The position numbers were made by a program, and so were the translations under genes. Shown here one piece after another: positions 16,947-25,331 of a stretch of DNA of 32,607 bases. The stretch is from Synechococcus sp. UW140 (GTDB taxonomy: Bacteria > Cyanobacteriota > Cyanobacteriia > PCC-6307 > Cyanobiaceae): NCBI GenBank assembly GCA_945861595.1, contig CAMAVE010000014.1, positions 1-32,607 of the forward strand, given 5' to 3'. The notes under the pieces are model-generated. The model saw nothing but the letters and a program-made list of their open reading frames with translations, was not told the DNA's origin and made no database searches. Position 1 is the stretch's first letter. Every line of letters starts with the position of its first letter.

Positions 16947-17456
16947 ATGGCAGCCAATCCGACCCTGCGCTGGATCACCGCTGGGCTTTTGCTTGTCGCC
17001 GCTGGGCTGGCCATTGCCCTCCCCTTCATTTCCGCCACCGTGCTGACCCTGGCCATTGGCGGCGTGGCGATCTCCGCTGGCATCGCCCAGATCCTGCGGA
17101 TTGGCAGTGCCGCCGACGGGCGCAGCAAGCTTTTCCGTGCGCTAGCTGGGGTTTTCTATGGGGTTAGCGGGTTTTGGATCCTGCTCAATCCGGTAGCTAG
17201 CGAGGTAAGCCTCACCTTGTTTGCCGGGCTGCTGCTGCTATTTGAAGGGGTGATGGAACTCGCCGGTGCCGCCGCCAGCTCCTCGCCGGCCAAGGGCCTG
17301 GTGCTCGTCGACGGGATTGTGACGGCAATCCTGGGCGGCATGCTGGTGCTTGAGTGGCCGAGCGATAGCCTGTGGGCAGTGGGAACTATTTTAGGCATCT
17401 CCCTGTTTTTCTCGGCGGTGAACCTATTGTCCGGCCCGAACCCCAACGAGGCATAG
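16947..17456 (+). CDS. HdeD/DUF308 family membrane protein
   Basis: Small integral membrane protein (about 169 residues) with six hydrophobic segments arranged as three two-helix repeats, the layout of the HdeD/DUF308 family. In E. coli HdeD is tied to acid resistance; the molecular activity of cyanobacterial members is not known. The start is either ATG 16947 or an in-frame TTG at 16932; neither has a clear Shine-Dalgarno sequence. The gene is transcribed away from the oxidase operon. There is no obvious terminator before the carbonic anhydrase gene 200 bases downstream. Confidence 0.75.
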   Translation: MAANPTLRWITAGLLLVAAGLAIALPFISATVLTLAIGGVAISAGIAQILRIGSAADGRSKLFRALAGVFYGVSGFWILLNPVASEVSLTLFAGLLLLFEGVMELAGAAASSSPAKGLVLVDGIVTAILGGMLVLEWPSDSLWAVGTILGISLFFSAVNLLSGPNPNEA

Positions 17457-17611
17457 CCAACACAACCACCCCCACTAAAACCAGGCCTCAGACTTGGGAA
17501 GCGAATCAAGTTCTATTAATCAAAAGCCACACGACTAAATATAACTCTTTACTTACTTCCGCCTGCCCTATAGGCGAAATCGCCTTTATGGATTCATGAC
17601 ATCAGTCACTT

Positions 17612-17625
17612 TTGCCCTAGGGCAA
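17612..17625. promoter_or_regulatory. Perfect 14-bp palindrome upstream of carbonic anhydrase
   Basis: The sequence TTGCCCTAGGGCAA is a perfect inverted repeat 46 bases before the carbonic anhydrase ATG, in an AT-rich stretch. Size, symmetry and position fit a dimeric regulator's operator. The 12-base core TTGCCCTAGGGC recurs at 31328-31339 in another gene-free stretch. The regulator is unknown. Confidence 0.4.
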
Positions 17626-17671
17626 TTTAAATTCAACCCAATTAATCAGTAGCAAACTTTTGGCCCATACT

Positions 17672-18262
17672 ATGCTTACGGCTCCGGAGGCACTCAAGGA
17701 ACTAAAGGCAGGCCATGATCGATTTGTTAGGGCAATTTCGAAACATCCCCATAGCAGTCAACAACGGCTGAATCGGCTTGCCAGCGGCCAACACCCCATG
17801 GCGATGGTACTGAGCTGCTCCGATTCCAGGGTGCCGATTGAGCTGCTCTTTGATGTGGGCTTTGGCGATGTATTTGTGATCCGCAATGCGGGCAATGCCT
17901 GTACGGAAGGAAGTTTGGCCTCAATCGAATATGGCTTAGAAGGCCTAAATATCAACTTGTTGGTGGTCCTGGGTCACGAGGGATGTGGCGCCGTTGCGGC
18001 AGCCTGCGCTGACCATGCGAGCCTCAGCCCCAGCCTCTGCCAACTGGTGTTGCACCTGCGCCAAGAACTGGTCAGTTCAGCGGTGCCCTTGGATCCTGAG
18101 ATTGCCGTTCGCCGCCATCCGGAGTTGACCGCCCGGCAATTGATGCGCAGCAGTCAACTAGTCCGCGAGCGGGTCAACAGTGGTGCCTTGGTGATTGAAC
18201 CTGCCTGCTATACCTTCGACCATGGCAAAATTGAGTGGATGGGGAGCATACTCAAAAGCTGA
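17672..18262 (+). CDS. Beta-class carbonic anhydrase
   Basis: Interconverts CO2 and bicarbonate with a zinc ion. The beta-class ligands are all visible: Cys53, Asp55 with Arg57 (CSDSR dyad), His106 and Cys109 (GHEGCG), numbered from the TTG at 17660. The length of about 196-200 residues is usual for a plant-type/bacterial beta enzyme, and there is no signal peptide. It is not the carboxysomal CsoSCA, which is a much larger and divergent protein, so this is a separate cytoplasmic or thylakoid-associated enzyme. The start may be ATG 17672 or TTG 17660. A palindrome lies just upstream (17612-17625). Downstream, after a 78-base gap, the polA gene ends on the other strand. Confidence 0.93.
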   Translation: MLTAPEALKELKAGHDRFVRAISKHPHSSQQRLNRLASGQHPMAMVLSCSDSRVPIELLFDVGFGDVFVIRNAGNACTEGSLASIEYGLEGLNINLLVVLGHEGCGAVAAACADHASLSPSLCQLVLHLRQELVSSAVPLDPEIAVRRHPELTARQLMRSSQLVRERVNSGALVIEPACYTFDHGKIEWMGSILKS

Positions 18263-18324
18263 CAGTTGCTCCATCACTACCGATCCCATGGGGAAAGCAG
18301 GTGAAACTCGACCTGCCGCTACCC

Positions 18325-18351
18325 AAAAAGGCGATAGCCCCTATTTCGCCT
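18325..18351 (-). terminator. Rho-independent terminator of polA
   Basis: On the minus strand AGGCGA (18351-18346) pairs with TCGCCT (18334-18329), extended by TAG/CTA inside with a 2-base bulge, and is followed by TTTTT (18329-18325). The polA stop codon lies inside the stem-loop. Confidence 0.75.
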
Positions 18352-21300
18352 CCATCCAGTTGGGTCCCACCCCCGTTTCCACCTTTAAGGGCACCGACAA
18401 CTGCACTGCCGTTTCCATGGTGCGGCGCGTGATTTCTAAGACTGCATCAAGCGCTTCTGGAGCAGCTTCCAGCACCAGTTCATCGTGCACCTGCAATAAC
18501 AACCGCGCGGGCAGGCCAGCTGTGGCCAGCTCCCGGTGCAATTGCACCATCGCCAACTTGATGATATCGGCGCTGGAGCCCTGAATCGGCGCATTGGCGG
18601 CTGCCCTCAGTTGCTGGGCCTCCATGCCAGCGCGGCGGGCCACCTCGAGGTCAATCTCAAGGGGATCCTTACCCAACAAACGGCCCAGGCCATTGGGATC
18701 AAAGGCGAAGGGCCGGCGCCGACCCAGGATCGTTTCCACATAGCCACGGCTGAGGGCGAGCCGCTCCTGTAGTTCCAGGAAGGAGAACACCCGGGGATAG
18801 CGCTGTTTGTATTTGCTGAGGAACTCCTTCGCCTGGGCCTGGCTGACGCCGGTTTCACGGGCAAAGCGCTGGGCGCCCATGCCATAGATCACGCCGAAAT
18901 TGATCGTTTTGCCAAGCCGGCGTTCATCAGGGCTGACGTCGTCTTTTTCGAGCAGCAACCGGGCCGTCAGGGCGTGCACATCGTCACCAGCCTGGTAGGC
19001 CTCCACCAGCACCGGTTCGCCCGAGAGGTGGGTGAGGATGCGCAGCTCGATCTGGCTGTAGTCAGCACTGATCAGCTGCCAGCCCTCCTGGGGCAGGAAG
19101 GCCTTGCGAATCCGCCGGGAGAACTCCGTGCGAATGGGGATGTTCTGCAGGTTGGGATTGCTGCTCGACAGGCGACCGGTGGCGGTGACGGCCTGGTTGA
19201 AATCGGTGTGGACCCGGCCCGTTTCTGGCTCCAGCAGGGCCGGCAGGGCATCCACATAGGTGCTTTTTAACTTGCTGAGGGTGCGATGTTCCAGCACCAG
19301 GGGGACCACCAGATGGGCGTCCTCGAGTTTTTCGAGCACGGCCGCATCGGTGCTCCAGCCGGTCTTGGTTTTGCGCGATTTCTTGCGATCCAGGCCGAGC
19401 TTGTCAAACAGCAGCTCACCAAGCTGCTTGGGTGAGGCCAGGTTGAAATCCACGCCAGCGGCGGCCCGGGCTTCCAGTTCCAGCCGGGCCAAGGTGGTAG
19501 CCAGCTCGCCCGAGAGCTCGGCCAGGTAGGCCGTATCAATGCGGATACCGGTGGCTTCCATCAGGGCGAGCACGGGCTCGAGGGGCAGCTCCACCCCGTC
19601 CAAAAGGGCGGCAAGGGCCGGGCCCAGGTCAGCGAGTTGCCGGCGAAGCTGCCCCGTCAGCCGCCTAGTGAGGTGCACGTCCATGCCGCAATAGAGGGCA
19701 GCCGCCCCAATCGGCACCGAGGCAAAGGTCGTCCCCTTTGGCACTAGCTCGCCAAAACCAGTGGGACTGAAGCCGAAATTGCGCTCGGCCAGGGCGTCGA
19801 GACCATGTTTGGCATTGGCATCGCGCAGGTAGTCCGCTAGCAGGGTGTCCATCACCACACCGCCGAGGGGCAGGCCGTGGCGCATCAACACCAGCCGGTC
19901 GTATTTGGCGTTTTGGAGGGCTTTGGGGTGCTGGTCGCTGGCTAGCCAGGGGGCCAGCGCCGCCAACACTTGCTCCAGGGGCAACTGGGGCGGGGCCGGC
20001 GGCGGCGCGCTGAGCAGGTCGGCGGCGGCGGGCGGATGGTGACCGATCGGGATGTAGGCCAGGTCGGTCAAAGCCTCGCCCCAGCAGAGGCCGATCCCCA
20101 CCAGCTCCGCCTGGAAGGGATTGAGGGCGGTGGTTTCGGTATCGAGGGCAATGGGGCTGGCTGGATCGGTCGACGCCATCAGGCGCTCCACCAGGGCTTG
20201 TAAGTCGCCCGCGGAACCGATCAGCTGGGGAGCCAAGGGGGGCAGCTGGCCGGGCTCGCTGTTGGCCTGGCTGAGCTTGAGCGCCTGGTCCGAGGGGCCA
20301 GTCTGGGCCCCAACGGCCGGGCCCAGGTCCCCCTTCCCCGCGGGCGTCGGCCCTTGGCCGGCCCGTTCAACCGACTTCGGCCCAGGCCTTGCCTCGGTGC
20401 CATCCACGCTGGCCTCAGGCGGTAGCTGTGGGGATAGCTCTGGGGGGGGCTCTGCCGAGAAGATCCGCGCAAAGTTGCCCACCTGCTTCACCAGGCTGAA
20501 CAACTCCAGGTCCTCCAGGCTCGCCGAGAGGCTGGCGGCGTTCACCGCCCCTAGGGCCAGCCGGGGCTCACTCGGCAGGGGGATGTCGATGAGGATCTCC
20601 GCCAACATGCGCGAGCGGTAAGCGTTGTCGCGATCGGCGCTGAGTTTGGCTTTGAGGGCGCCCTTGAGGGCCCCCTTGCTGTCCTTTTCACCGAGGCCAT
20701 CGAGGGCGGCATAGACGCCATCCAGGTCGCCGTTCTCCTTGAGCAGGCTGATCGCCGTTTTCGGGCCCACCCCTTTGACGCCCGGGATGTTGTCGGAGCT
20801 GTCGCCGGTGAGGGCCTTGAGATCCACCACCTCCTCGGGCGTCACGCCCAACTTGGCAATCACGCCCTCGCGCTTGATCTCCAACGGACCACTGCTTTTG
20901 GCGTAGGGCCCGCCGCCCATATACAAAACCGAGATGTCGCGGCCGTCATCCACCAGCTGGAACAGGTCCCGATCGCCCGAGAGGATCCGCACCCGCCAGC
21001 CCGCATCCGCTGCCCGGTTGGCCAGGGTGCCGAGCACGTCGTCGGCCTCATAGCCAGGGGCCATGCAGAGGGGCAGATCGAGGCAGATCTCGAGGATCTG
21101 CTGCAAGTTGGCTAGATCGGCGAAGAAGTGCTCGGGGGCCTCATCACGGTGGGCCTTGTAGGCGCTATCGGCCTCATGGCGGAAGGTGGGATGGGCCGTG
21201 TCGAAGGCAATCACCACCCCCTGGGGGGCCAGGCCCTTGCAGTTGTCGAGCAGGGCCTTGAGGAAGCCGTAGGTCACCGAAGTGGGCACGCCCTCCTTGG

Positions 21301-21460
21301 TGCTCAGGCCCCCTTCCCCTCCCTTCGAAAAGGCATAGAAGCTGCGAAAGGCCAGGCTGTGGCCATCCACCAACAGCAGCAAAGGCGCGGCCGCACCAGG
21401 ATCCGCAACGGCCCCACCGCCAGGGATTTGCCCGTTCGGGAGCCTGGCTTCTGCTGTCAT
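18341..21460 (-). CDS. polA: DNA polymerase I
   Basis: Repair and Okazaki-fragment polymerase, 1039 residues, with all three domains. The 5'-3' nuclease (about 25-330) has LLLVDGHSLAFR and GDSSDNIPGVKGVGPK. The 3'-5' exonuclease (about 420-600) keeps its acidic residues in ALDTETT, NAKYDRL and YCGMD, so proofreading should be active, unlike Taq-type enzymes. The polymerase domain (about 640-1039) has motif A DYSQIELRI, motif B KTINFGVIYG and motif C QVHDELV (990-996). The nuclease and exonuclease domains are joined by a ~70-residue Pro/Gly/Ser-rich linker (about 345-415), which makes the protein longer than E. coli Pol I (928). It is transcribed alone, with a terminator overlapping its stop. 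Confidence 0.97.
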   Translation of the reverse strand: MTAEARLPNGQIPGGGAVADPGAAAPLLLLVDGHSLAFRSFYAFSKGGEGGLSTKEGVPTSVTYGFLKALLDNCKGLAPQGVVIAFDTAHPTFRHEADSAYKAHRDEAPEHFFADLANLQQILEICLDLPLCMAPGYEADDVLGTLANRAADAGWRVRILSGDRDLFQLVDDGRDISVLYMGGGPYAKSSGPLEIKREGVIAKLGVTPEEVVDLKALTGDSSDNIPGVKGVGPKTAISLLKENGDLDGVYAALDGLGEKDSKGALKGALKAKLSADRDNAYRSRMLAEILIDIPLPSEPRLALGAVNAASLSASLEDLELFSLVKQVGNFARIFSAEPPPELSPQLPPEASVDGTEARPGPKSVERAGQGPTPAGKGDLGPAVGAQTGPSDQALKLSQANSEPGQLPPLAPQLIGSAGDLQALVERLMASTDPASPIALDTETTALNPFQAELVGIGLCWGEALTDLAYIPIGHHPPAAADLLSAPPPAPPQLPLEQVLAALAPWLASDQHPKALQNAKYDRLVLMRHGLPLGGVVMDTLLADYLRDANAKHGLDALAERNFGFSPTGFGELVPKGTTFASVPIGAAALYCGMDVHLTRRLTGQLRRQLADLGPALAALLDGVELPLEPVLALMEATGIRIDTAYLAELSGELATTLARLELEARAAAGVDFNLASPKQLGELLFDKLGLDRKKSRKTKTGWSTDAAVLEKLEDAHLVVPLVLEHRTLSKLKSTYVDALPALLEPETGRVHTDFNQAVTATGRLSSSNPNLQNIPIRTEFSRRIRKAFLPQEGWQLISADYSQIELRILTHLSGEPVLVEAYQAGDDVHALTARLLLEKDDVSPDERRLGKTINFGVIYGMGAQRFARETGVSQAQAKEFLSKYKQRYPRVFSFLELQERLALSRGYVETILGRRRPFAFDPNGLGRLLGKDPLEIDLEVARRAGMEAQQLRAAANAPIQGSSADIIKLAMVQLHRELATAGLPARLLLQVHDELVLEAAPEALDAVLEITRRTMETAVQLSVPLKVETGVGPNWMEAK

Positions 21461-21547
21461 GGCCTGCTACCGGAACCGCCTCAGATTGGCAGAGGGGCCA
21501 ACCCCGTCCATATCGTGGGGCAGAGATCTTGATCGGCGACGAACCCG

Positions 21548-21790
21548 ATGGCCCGTACGCCCAACCACTACGCCATTCACCTGCTGCTTGCCGGCGGTCA
21601 CCACCAGGTGATCAATTTTGCCGATCTGGCCTCCTTTCAAAAGTGGTACGGCGAGGTGCTGAATTGCGGTCCGGCCGAGGCCTTCGTGAACGTGCCGATC
21701 CATGATCTCCAGGGGGAATACCTGGTGGTCCGCCCCAGTGGTGTGGTGGGGATCCGGGTTGAACCCCAGTTCAACTCCTTCGACGAATGA
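21548..21790 (+). CDS. Conserved small protein, function unknown
   Basis: Soluble protein of 80 residues, mixed alpha/beta by inspection, with no membrane segment or Cys pair. It begins MARTPNHYAIHLLLAGG, contains an FADLASFQKWYGEVL amphipathic stretch (24-38) and ends in alternating beta-like segments (YLVVRPSGVVGIRVEP). I recognise it only as the type of short conserved protein seen in picocyanobacterial genomes. It starts 87 bases from the divergent polA gene and ends 18 bases before the antiporter gene, so it may be cotranscribed with the latter. Confidence 0.65.
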   Translation: MARTPNHYAIHLLLAGGHHQVINFADLASFQKWYGEVLNCGPAEAFVNVPIHDLQGEYLVVRPSGVVGIRVEPQFNSFDE

Positions 21791-21808
21791 TTCCCTGGAG
21801 CCGGCCCC

Positions 21809-23122
21809 TTGAATCGCCTTGAGCTGCTCTGGAGCGAGTCCTTCTTTGCCGGCTCCCTTGCCCAGCTAATCGCCCGGCTCACGGGGCTGCCGGCGGTGGT
21901 GCTGCTGCTCACGGTCGGCCTGGTCATCGGCCGGGCCGGCTTCAACTTGGTCGAACCCGAAACCTTGGGCCGGGGCCTGCAACCCCTGGTGGGCCTGCTG
22001 GTCAGCCTGGTGCTCTTCGATGGCGGGCTGAACCTGCGCCTGGCCGGTCGGGACCTGCAACGCACCGTCGTGCAGCTGGTGGTGGTGCGAGGGGTGCTGG
22101 GCCTGCTGGGTGGCGCCCTGTTGGCCCACCAGCTGGCTGGCCTGGCCTGGCCCCTGGCCTGGGTGTTTGCGGCCATCTCCCTGGCCACTGGACCCACGGT
22201 GGTGACACCGATGGTGCAGCAGATGCGCCTGCTTCCCGGTCTGGGCCAGATTCTCCAGGCTGAGGGGTTGATCCTCGAGCCGATCGGCGCCGTCCTGGCC
22301 CTGTTGTTGCTGCAGCTGGCCTTGGGCGACCTGGCGGGCTGGGCCGATGTGGTTTCCCTGTTGGGCCTACGGGTTGGCGGCGGGGTGGCGATCGGCGCCA
22401 CCGGCGGCTTGCTTTTGAGCCTTGTGCTGGAACACCTGCCCAGGGGGTCGGGCACGGAGCAAGAGGACCCGCTGCCCCTGCAGCTCATCCTTGGCGCCCT
22501 GTTCCTGCTGGTGAGCGGCGCCGAATGGCTGTTGCCCGAGGCGGGCTTTCCCGCGGCCGTGGCGGCTGGAGTGGTGGTGGGCCTCCGGCTCGATAAGGAG
22601 GCGAGCCAGCTCGATGAACTCATCGCCCAACTGGCCCAGCTGGCGATCACCGTGCTCTTCCCCCTACTGGCCGCCGACCTCTCCTGGGCGGAACTGAGCC
22701 CCCTCGGGCTAGGCGGGGTGGGCTGTGTGCTGGCCCTGATGCTCTATCGCTGGATCGTGATCCAGATCGGTTCGATCGGTCTGCCGGGCCTCGGCTGGAG
22801 CGAAAAGCTGATTCTCAGCTGGATCGCCCCCCGGGGCGTTGTCACCGCCGCCGTAGCCAGCCTGTTTGCCCTGCAGCTCGAGGCCGCGGGGGTGGCTGGC
22901 GCCTCGGATCTCAAGGGCCTGGTGTTCCTGATGATCGTGCTCACCGTGGGCCTGCAGGGCTTCACGGCCCCCAGCCTGGCCCGCCGGCTGGGTCTAGTGC
23001 TGGAGCCAGAACCTCCCGCCAACGACCCCCTGGCCGGAGAGCTAAAAACGGCCGCTCTGATGGCCACCGAAGGGGTCGAGGGGCCAGCACCCCAGCCCCC
23101 ATCCCCCGAAGCCAGCCCTTAG
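21809..23122 (+). CDS. CPA1/NhaP-type cation:proton antiporter
   Basis: Inner-membrane antiporter of 437 residues with about twelve hydrophobic segments; exchanges Na+ or K+ for H+ in pH and salt homeostasis. Visible family motifs are LVLFDGGLNL (about 66-75), ATGPTVVTPMVQ (about 127-138) and a late SWIAPRGVVTAAVASL (about 331-346). The last ~40 residues form a hydrophilic Pro/Glu-rich tail; there is no RCK/TrkA-C domain. The best start is the TTG at 21809, since a later Met would cut into the first helix. The reading frame is very GC-rich (43 of 60 bases from 22021). It converges on gltX with only 13 bases between the stops. Confidence 0.87.
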   Translation: MNRLELLWSESFFAGSLAQLIARLTGLPAVVLLLTVGLVIGRAGFNLVEPETLGRGLQPLVGLLVSLVLFDGGLNLRLAGRDLQRTVVQLVVVRGVLGLLGGALLAHQLAGLAWPLAWVFAAISLATGPTVVTPMVQQMRLLPGLGQILQAEGLILEPIGAVLALLLLQLALGDLAGWADVVSLLGLRVGGGVAIGATGGLLLSLVLEHLPRGSGTEQEDPLPLQLILGALFLLVSGAEWLLPEAGFPAAVAAGVVVGLRLDKEASQLDELIAQLAQLAITVLFPLLAADLSWAELSPLGLGGVGCVLALMLYRWIVIQIGSIGLPGLGWSEKLILSWIAPRGVVTAAVASLFALQLEAAGVAGASDLKGLVFLMIVLTVGLQGFTAPSLARRLGLVLEPEPPANDPLAGELKTAALMATEGVEGPAPQPPSPEASP

Positions 23123-23135
23123 GTCCCTGGGGGAT

Positions 23136-24578
23136 TTAGAGACTGCGGCGGATGCGCTCGGCGGCTTCGCCACTGGGTTGAAGCAGCAGCCAGGTGCTGA
23201 GCAGGTCGGGGCCCTGGAGACTGCCAAGCAAGGCGGCCCGCAGGGTTTTCATGAGCACTCCTTTTTTGACCCCGGCCGCCGTCATCGCCTGGGTCAACAA
23301 ATCCTGAGCCTGCTCCAGGGTCAAGGGCCCTTCCCCCAGGAGCTCCAACAGGGCTTGCAGGGCCTCTCGGGCCCCCGGACTCTGCAGCTGGGTCAGGGCC
23401 GCTTCGTTGAGCTCGGGCCGGCGGAAGAAGGGCCGGGCCTGGTCCAGGCCATCGCGCAGGATCACGAGGGACGGGCCGATCAGGGCGCAGAGCGACTCCA
23501 GCCAGGCCTGGTCGGTGCTGGCCTGATCCACCCAGCCCGCTTCGGCCCAGAGGGGCCGCAACTGATCCAGCAGCTGCCCTGGGTCCAGGTCATGGAGCAC
23601 CTGGGCGTTCAACCAGTTGAGCTTGTCCCAGTCGAAACGGGCTCCGGCCTTGTTGACCCGATCGAAATCGAACACGGCGGCTGCCTCGGCCAGGGAGAAG
23701 CGCTCGCCCATGCCCTCCGGCGGCGACCAGCCCAGCAAGGTCATGTAGTTAGCCAGGGCGGCGGCGCTATAGCCCTGGGCGCGGAAATCGCCCACGGAGG
23801 TCACCCCATCCCGCTTGGAGAGCTTGCGGCCCTCCTGGTTGAGGATCAGCGGCGTGTGGGCAAAAACCGGCAGGGCTAGCCCCAGGGCCCCGTAGAGCAG
23901 GATTTGCTTAGCCGTGTTGGCGATGTGGTCTTCGCCACGAATCACGTGGCTGATGGCCATGGCGGCGTCATCGACCACCACCACCAGGTTGTAGAGGGGA
24001 TCGCCGATTGTGTCTGCTGGGGCCCGGCGGGCAATCACCATGTCGCCGCCCAGGTCGGCGCCGGCCCAGCGCATCTCGCCGCGCACCAAATCGGTCCAGC
24101 CAATGCTGGCGCCATCGTCGATGCGGAAACGCACCGTGGCCTGGCGGCCTTCTGCGATGTAGGCCTGCTCCTGGTCGGGGCTCAGATCCCGATGCCGGTT
24201 GTCATAGCGGGGGGGCTTGTTCTCGGCTGCCTGGCGCTCGCGCATCTCCTGCAGCTCGGCCTCGCTGGCGTAGCAGCGGTAGGCATGGCCGGAGGCCAAC
24301 AGCTGGCCAATGGCGGCGCGGTGGGCGCCAATGCGCTCGCTTTGGACCACCGGCTCCCCATCCCAGGCCAGACCCAGCCACTGCAGGCCGTCGAGGATGT
24401 TGGCGGTGAATTCGGGCTTGCTGCGTTCCCGGTCGGTGTCCTCGATGCGCAACAGGAACTGGCCACCGTGGCGCTTGGCGAACAACCAATTGAAGACCGC
24501 CGTGCGGGCGGTGCCGATGTGGAGGGTGCCGGTGGGGCTAGGAGCCAGACGGACACGCACGGAATCCGTGTTCGCCAT
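23136..24578 (-). CDS. gltX: Glutamyl-tRNA synthetase
   Basis: Class I aminoacyl-tRNA synthetase of 480 residues that charges tRNA-Glu. Cyanobacterial enzymes are non-discriminating and also load tRNA-Gln for later amidation; Glu-tRNA also feeds chlorophyll and heme synthesis. The HIGH-type motif appears as HIGT with the preceding RLAPSPTG, and the KMSKS-type motif as KLSKRDG (about 238-244). The C-terminal anticodon-binding region is complete. The frame is open upstream, but the ATG at 24578 ([17 protein letters not shown]) is chosen because AAGGAG lies about ten bases upstream and the tRNA-Asp gene occupies the earlier part of the frame. It is probably cotranscribed with tRNA-Asp, 40 bases upstream. 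Confidence 0.95.
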   Translation of the reverse strand: MANTDSVRVRLAPSPTGTLHIGTARTAVFNWLFAKRHGGQFLLRIEDTDRERSKPEFTANILDGLQWLGLAWDGEPVVQSERIGAHRAAIGQLLASGHAYRCYASEAELQEMRERQAAENKPPRYDNRHRDLSPDQEQAYIAEGRQATVRFRIDDGASIGWTDLVRGEMRWAGADLGGDMVIARRAPADTIGDPLYNLVVVVDDAAMAISHVIRGEDHIANTAKQILLYGALGLALPVFAHTPLILNQEGRKLSKRDGVTSVGDFRAQGYSAAALANYMTLLGWSPPEGMGERFSLAEAAAVFDFDRVNKAGARFDWDKLNWLNAQVLHDLDPGQLLDQLRPLWAEAGWVDQASTDQAWLESLCALIGPSLVILRDGLDQARPFFRRPELNEAALTQLQSPGAREALQALLELLGEGPLTLEQAQDLLTQAMTAAGVKKGVLMKTLRAALLGSLQGPDLLSTWLLLQPSGEAAERIRRSL

Positions 24579-24618
24579 GGTGGTGCGACTCCTTAGTGAC
24601 TGGAAGGGTTGGTTGGAA

Positions 24619-24692
24619 CGGGACTGACGGGGCTCGAACCCGCAACTTCCGCCGTGACAGGGCGGTGCTCTAACCGATTGAACTACAGTCCC
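24619..24692 (-). tRNA. tRNA-Asp (GTC)
   Basis: The minus strand folds into a 74-base cloverleaf. The acceptor stem GGGACTG pairs with CAGTCCC and the discriminator is G. The anticodon stem CCGCC/GGCGG encloses CTGTCAC with anticodon GTC, and the T-arm contains GGTTCGAGCC. No CCA is encoded. The gene directly follows two tandem hairpins and precedes gltX. Confidence 0.95.
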
Positions 24693-24734
24693 AAATTGGT
24701 TTTTCAACCAATTTCGTTTGGTTTTACAACCAAA
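24693..24734. repeat. Two tandem AT-rich hairpins abutting the tRNA-Asp 5' end
   Basis: Hairpin 1 (24693-24714) has a perfect 9-bp stem, AAATTGGTT / AACCAATTT with loop TTTC. Hairpin 2 (24717-24734) has a perfect 7-bp stem, TTTGGTT / AACCAAA with loop TTAC. Both share the TTGGTT...AACCAA core. Hairpin 1 touches the first base of the tRNA, so it would sit in the 5' leader removed by RNase P. Confidence 0.7.
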
Positions 24735-24930
24735 ATCCTAGATAGGCCAAGGGCCAGATCTGGATCGCCCGGACAACGGATGGCCGCCCTGCGCTTCAAA
24801 CAGTATCTGCTGCGACGGGCCCCTCCGTCAACCAATCGGCCCCAGTGGAGGACAGCAGCAACAAAACCTTGGGACCATAAAAAATTCCCTGGCCGGGCTC
24901 CGGGGGAGCACGATCAGGGGCTGCTGATTT

Positions 24931-24948
24931 CGGGCCGCCATCGGCCCG
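24931..24948 (-). terminator. GC-rich hairpin after the small SH3-like gene
   Basis: A perfect 7-bp stem (CGGGCCG / CGGCCCG, 4-base loop) begins 13 bases after the stop of the small gene at 24961. No T-run follows directly, so termination is uncertain. The rest of 24735-24930 shows no gene; a T-rich run lies near 24880-24885 on the minus strand. Confidence 0.35.
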
Positions 24949-24960
24949 CTGCACGGGTGG

Positions 24961-25149
24961 TCAGGGGCGGAAACCGGCCGGTTCAATCAGGCGAACCTGG
25001 TTTCCCCTGGCGGTGAATTCCCGACCCTGGTCGCTCTGAACAACGACTCGACCACCGGATTTGACACGGATCACCCGCGCCCGAACCCAGCCAAGGGCTG
25101 CGGACTCGAGAACTTTGACCACATCACCAGGCTGTAGATCCAACTCCAT
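24961..25149 (-). CDS. Small SH3/KOW-like conserved protein
   Basis: A 62-residue protein starting MELDLQPGDVVKVLE, then GWVRARVIRVKSGGRVVVQSD and a GNQVRLIEP end. The pattern of short beta-strands with Gly turns fits a KOW or SH3-like barrel, as in several RNA- or ribosome-associated proteins. The frame is open further upstream into tRNA-Trp, so the ATG at 25149 is taken as the start. The Shine-Dalgarno sequence is weak. Bacterial tRNA-Trp genes are often followed by secE; this protein has no membrane helix and is not SecE. It is probably cotranscribed with tRNA-Trp (36-base gap). Function is unknown. Confidence 0.6.
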   Translation of the reverse strand: MELDLQPGDVVKVLESAALGWVRARVIRVKSGGRVVVQSDQGREFTARGNQVRLIEPAGFRP

Positions 25150-25185
25150 GTCCGGAACCACGAAACTGCAGGAGGGGGAATCGGA

Positions 25186-25258
25186 CGCGCCGTGGAGGAC
25201 TTGAACCCCCGGCATCAGGTTTTGGAGACCTGCGTTCTACCAACTGAACTAACGGCGC
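25186..25258 (-). tRNA. tRNA-Trp (CCA)
   Basis: The minus strand folds into a 73-base cloverleaf. The acceptor stem GCGCCGT pairs with ACGGCGC and the discriminator is G. The anticodon stem CAGGT/ACCTG encloses CTCCAAA with anticodon CCA, and the T-arm contains GGTTCAAGTCC. No 3' CCA is encoded. Confidence 0.95.
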
Positions 25259-25310
25259 AAGGCGATCCCCCCCAGCGGTCAAGGCCCATACAAGATGAAC
25301 ATTGACCTGG

Positions 25311-25331
25311 ACAAATGAGGCGTAAGCCTCA
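25311..25331 (-). terminator. Intrinsic terminator of rplS
   Basis: On the minus strand TGAGGC-TTAC-GCCTCA (25331-25316) is a perfect 6-bp hairpin followed by TTTGT. It starts at the rplS stop codon itself (TGA, 25331-25329). The T-run is short, so termination may be partial, allowing some read-through to tRNA-Trp. Confidence 0.6.

Noticed and set aside
18341-21460. Frameshift or insertion in polA because of its length
   Set aside because: All motifs lie in one frame. The extra length is a Pro/Gly-rich linker between the nuclease and exonuclease domains.
21637-22650. A 337-codon open frame on the minus strand opposite the antiporter
   Set aside because: Ser/Pro/Arg-rich shadow of a well-supported membrane protein in very GC-rich DNA.
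24961-25149. secE, expected next to tRNA-Trp
   Set aside because: The protein has no transmembrane helix and a beta-rich SH3-like pattern.
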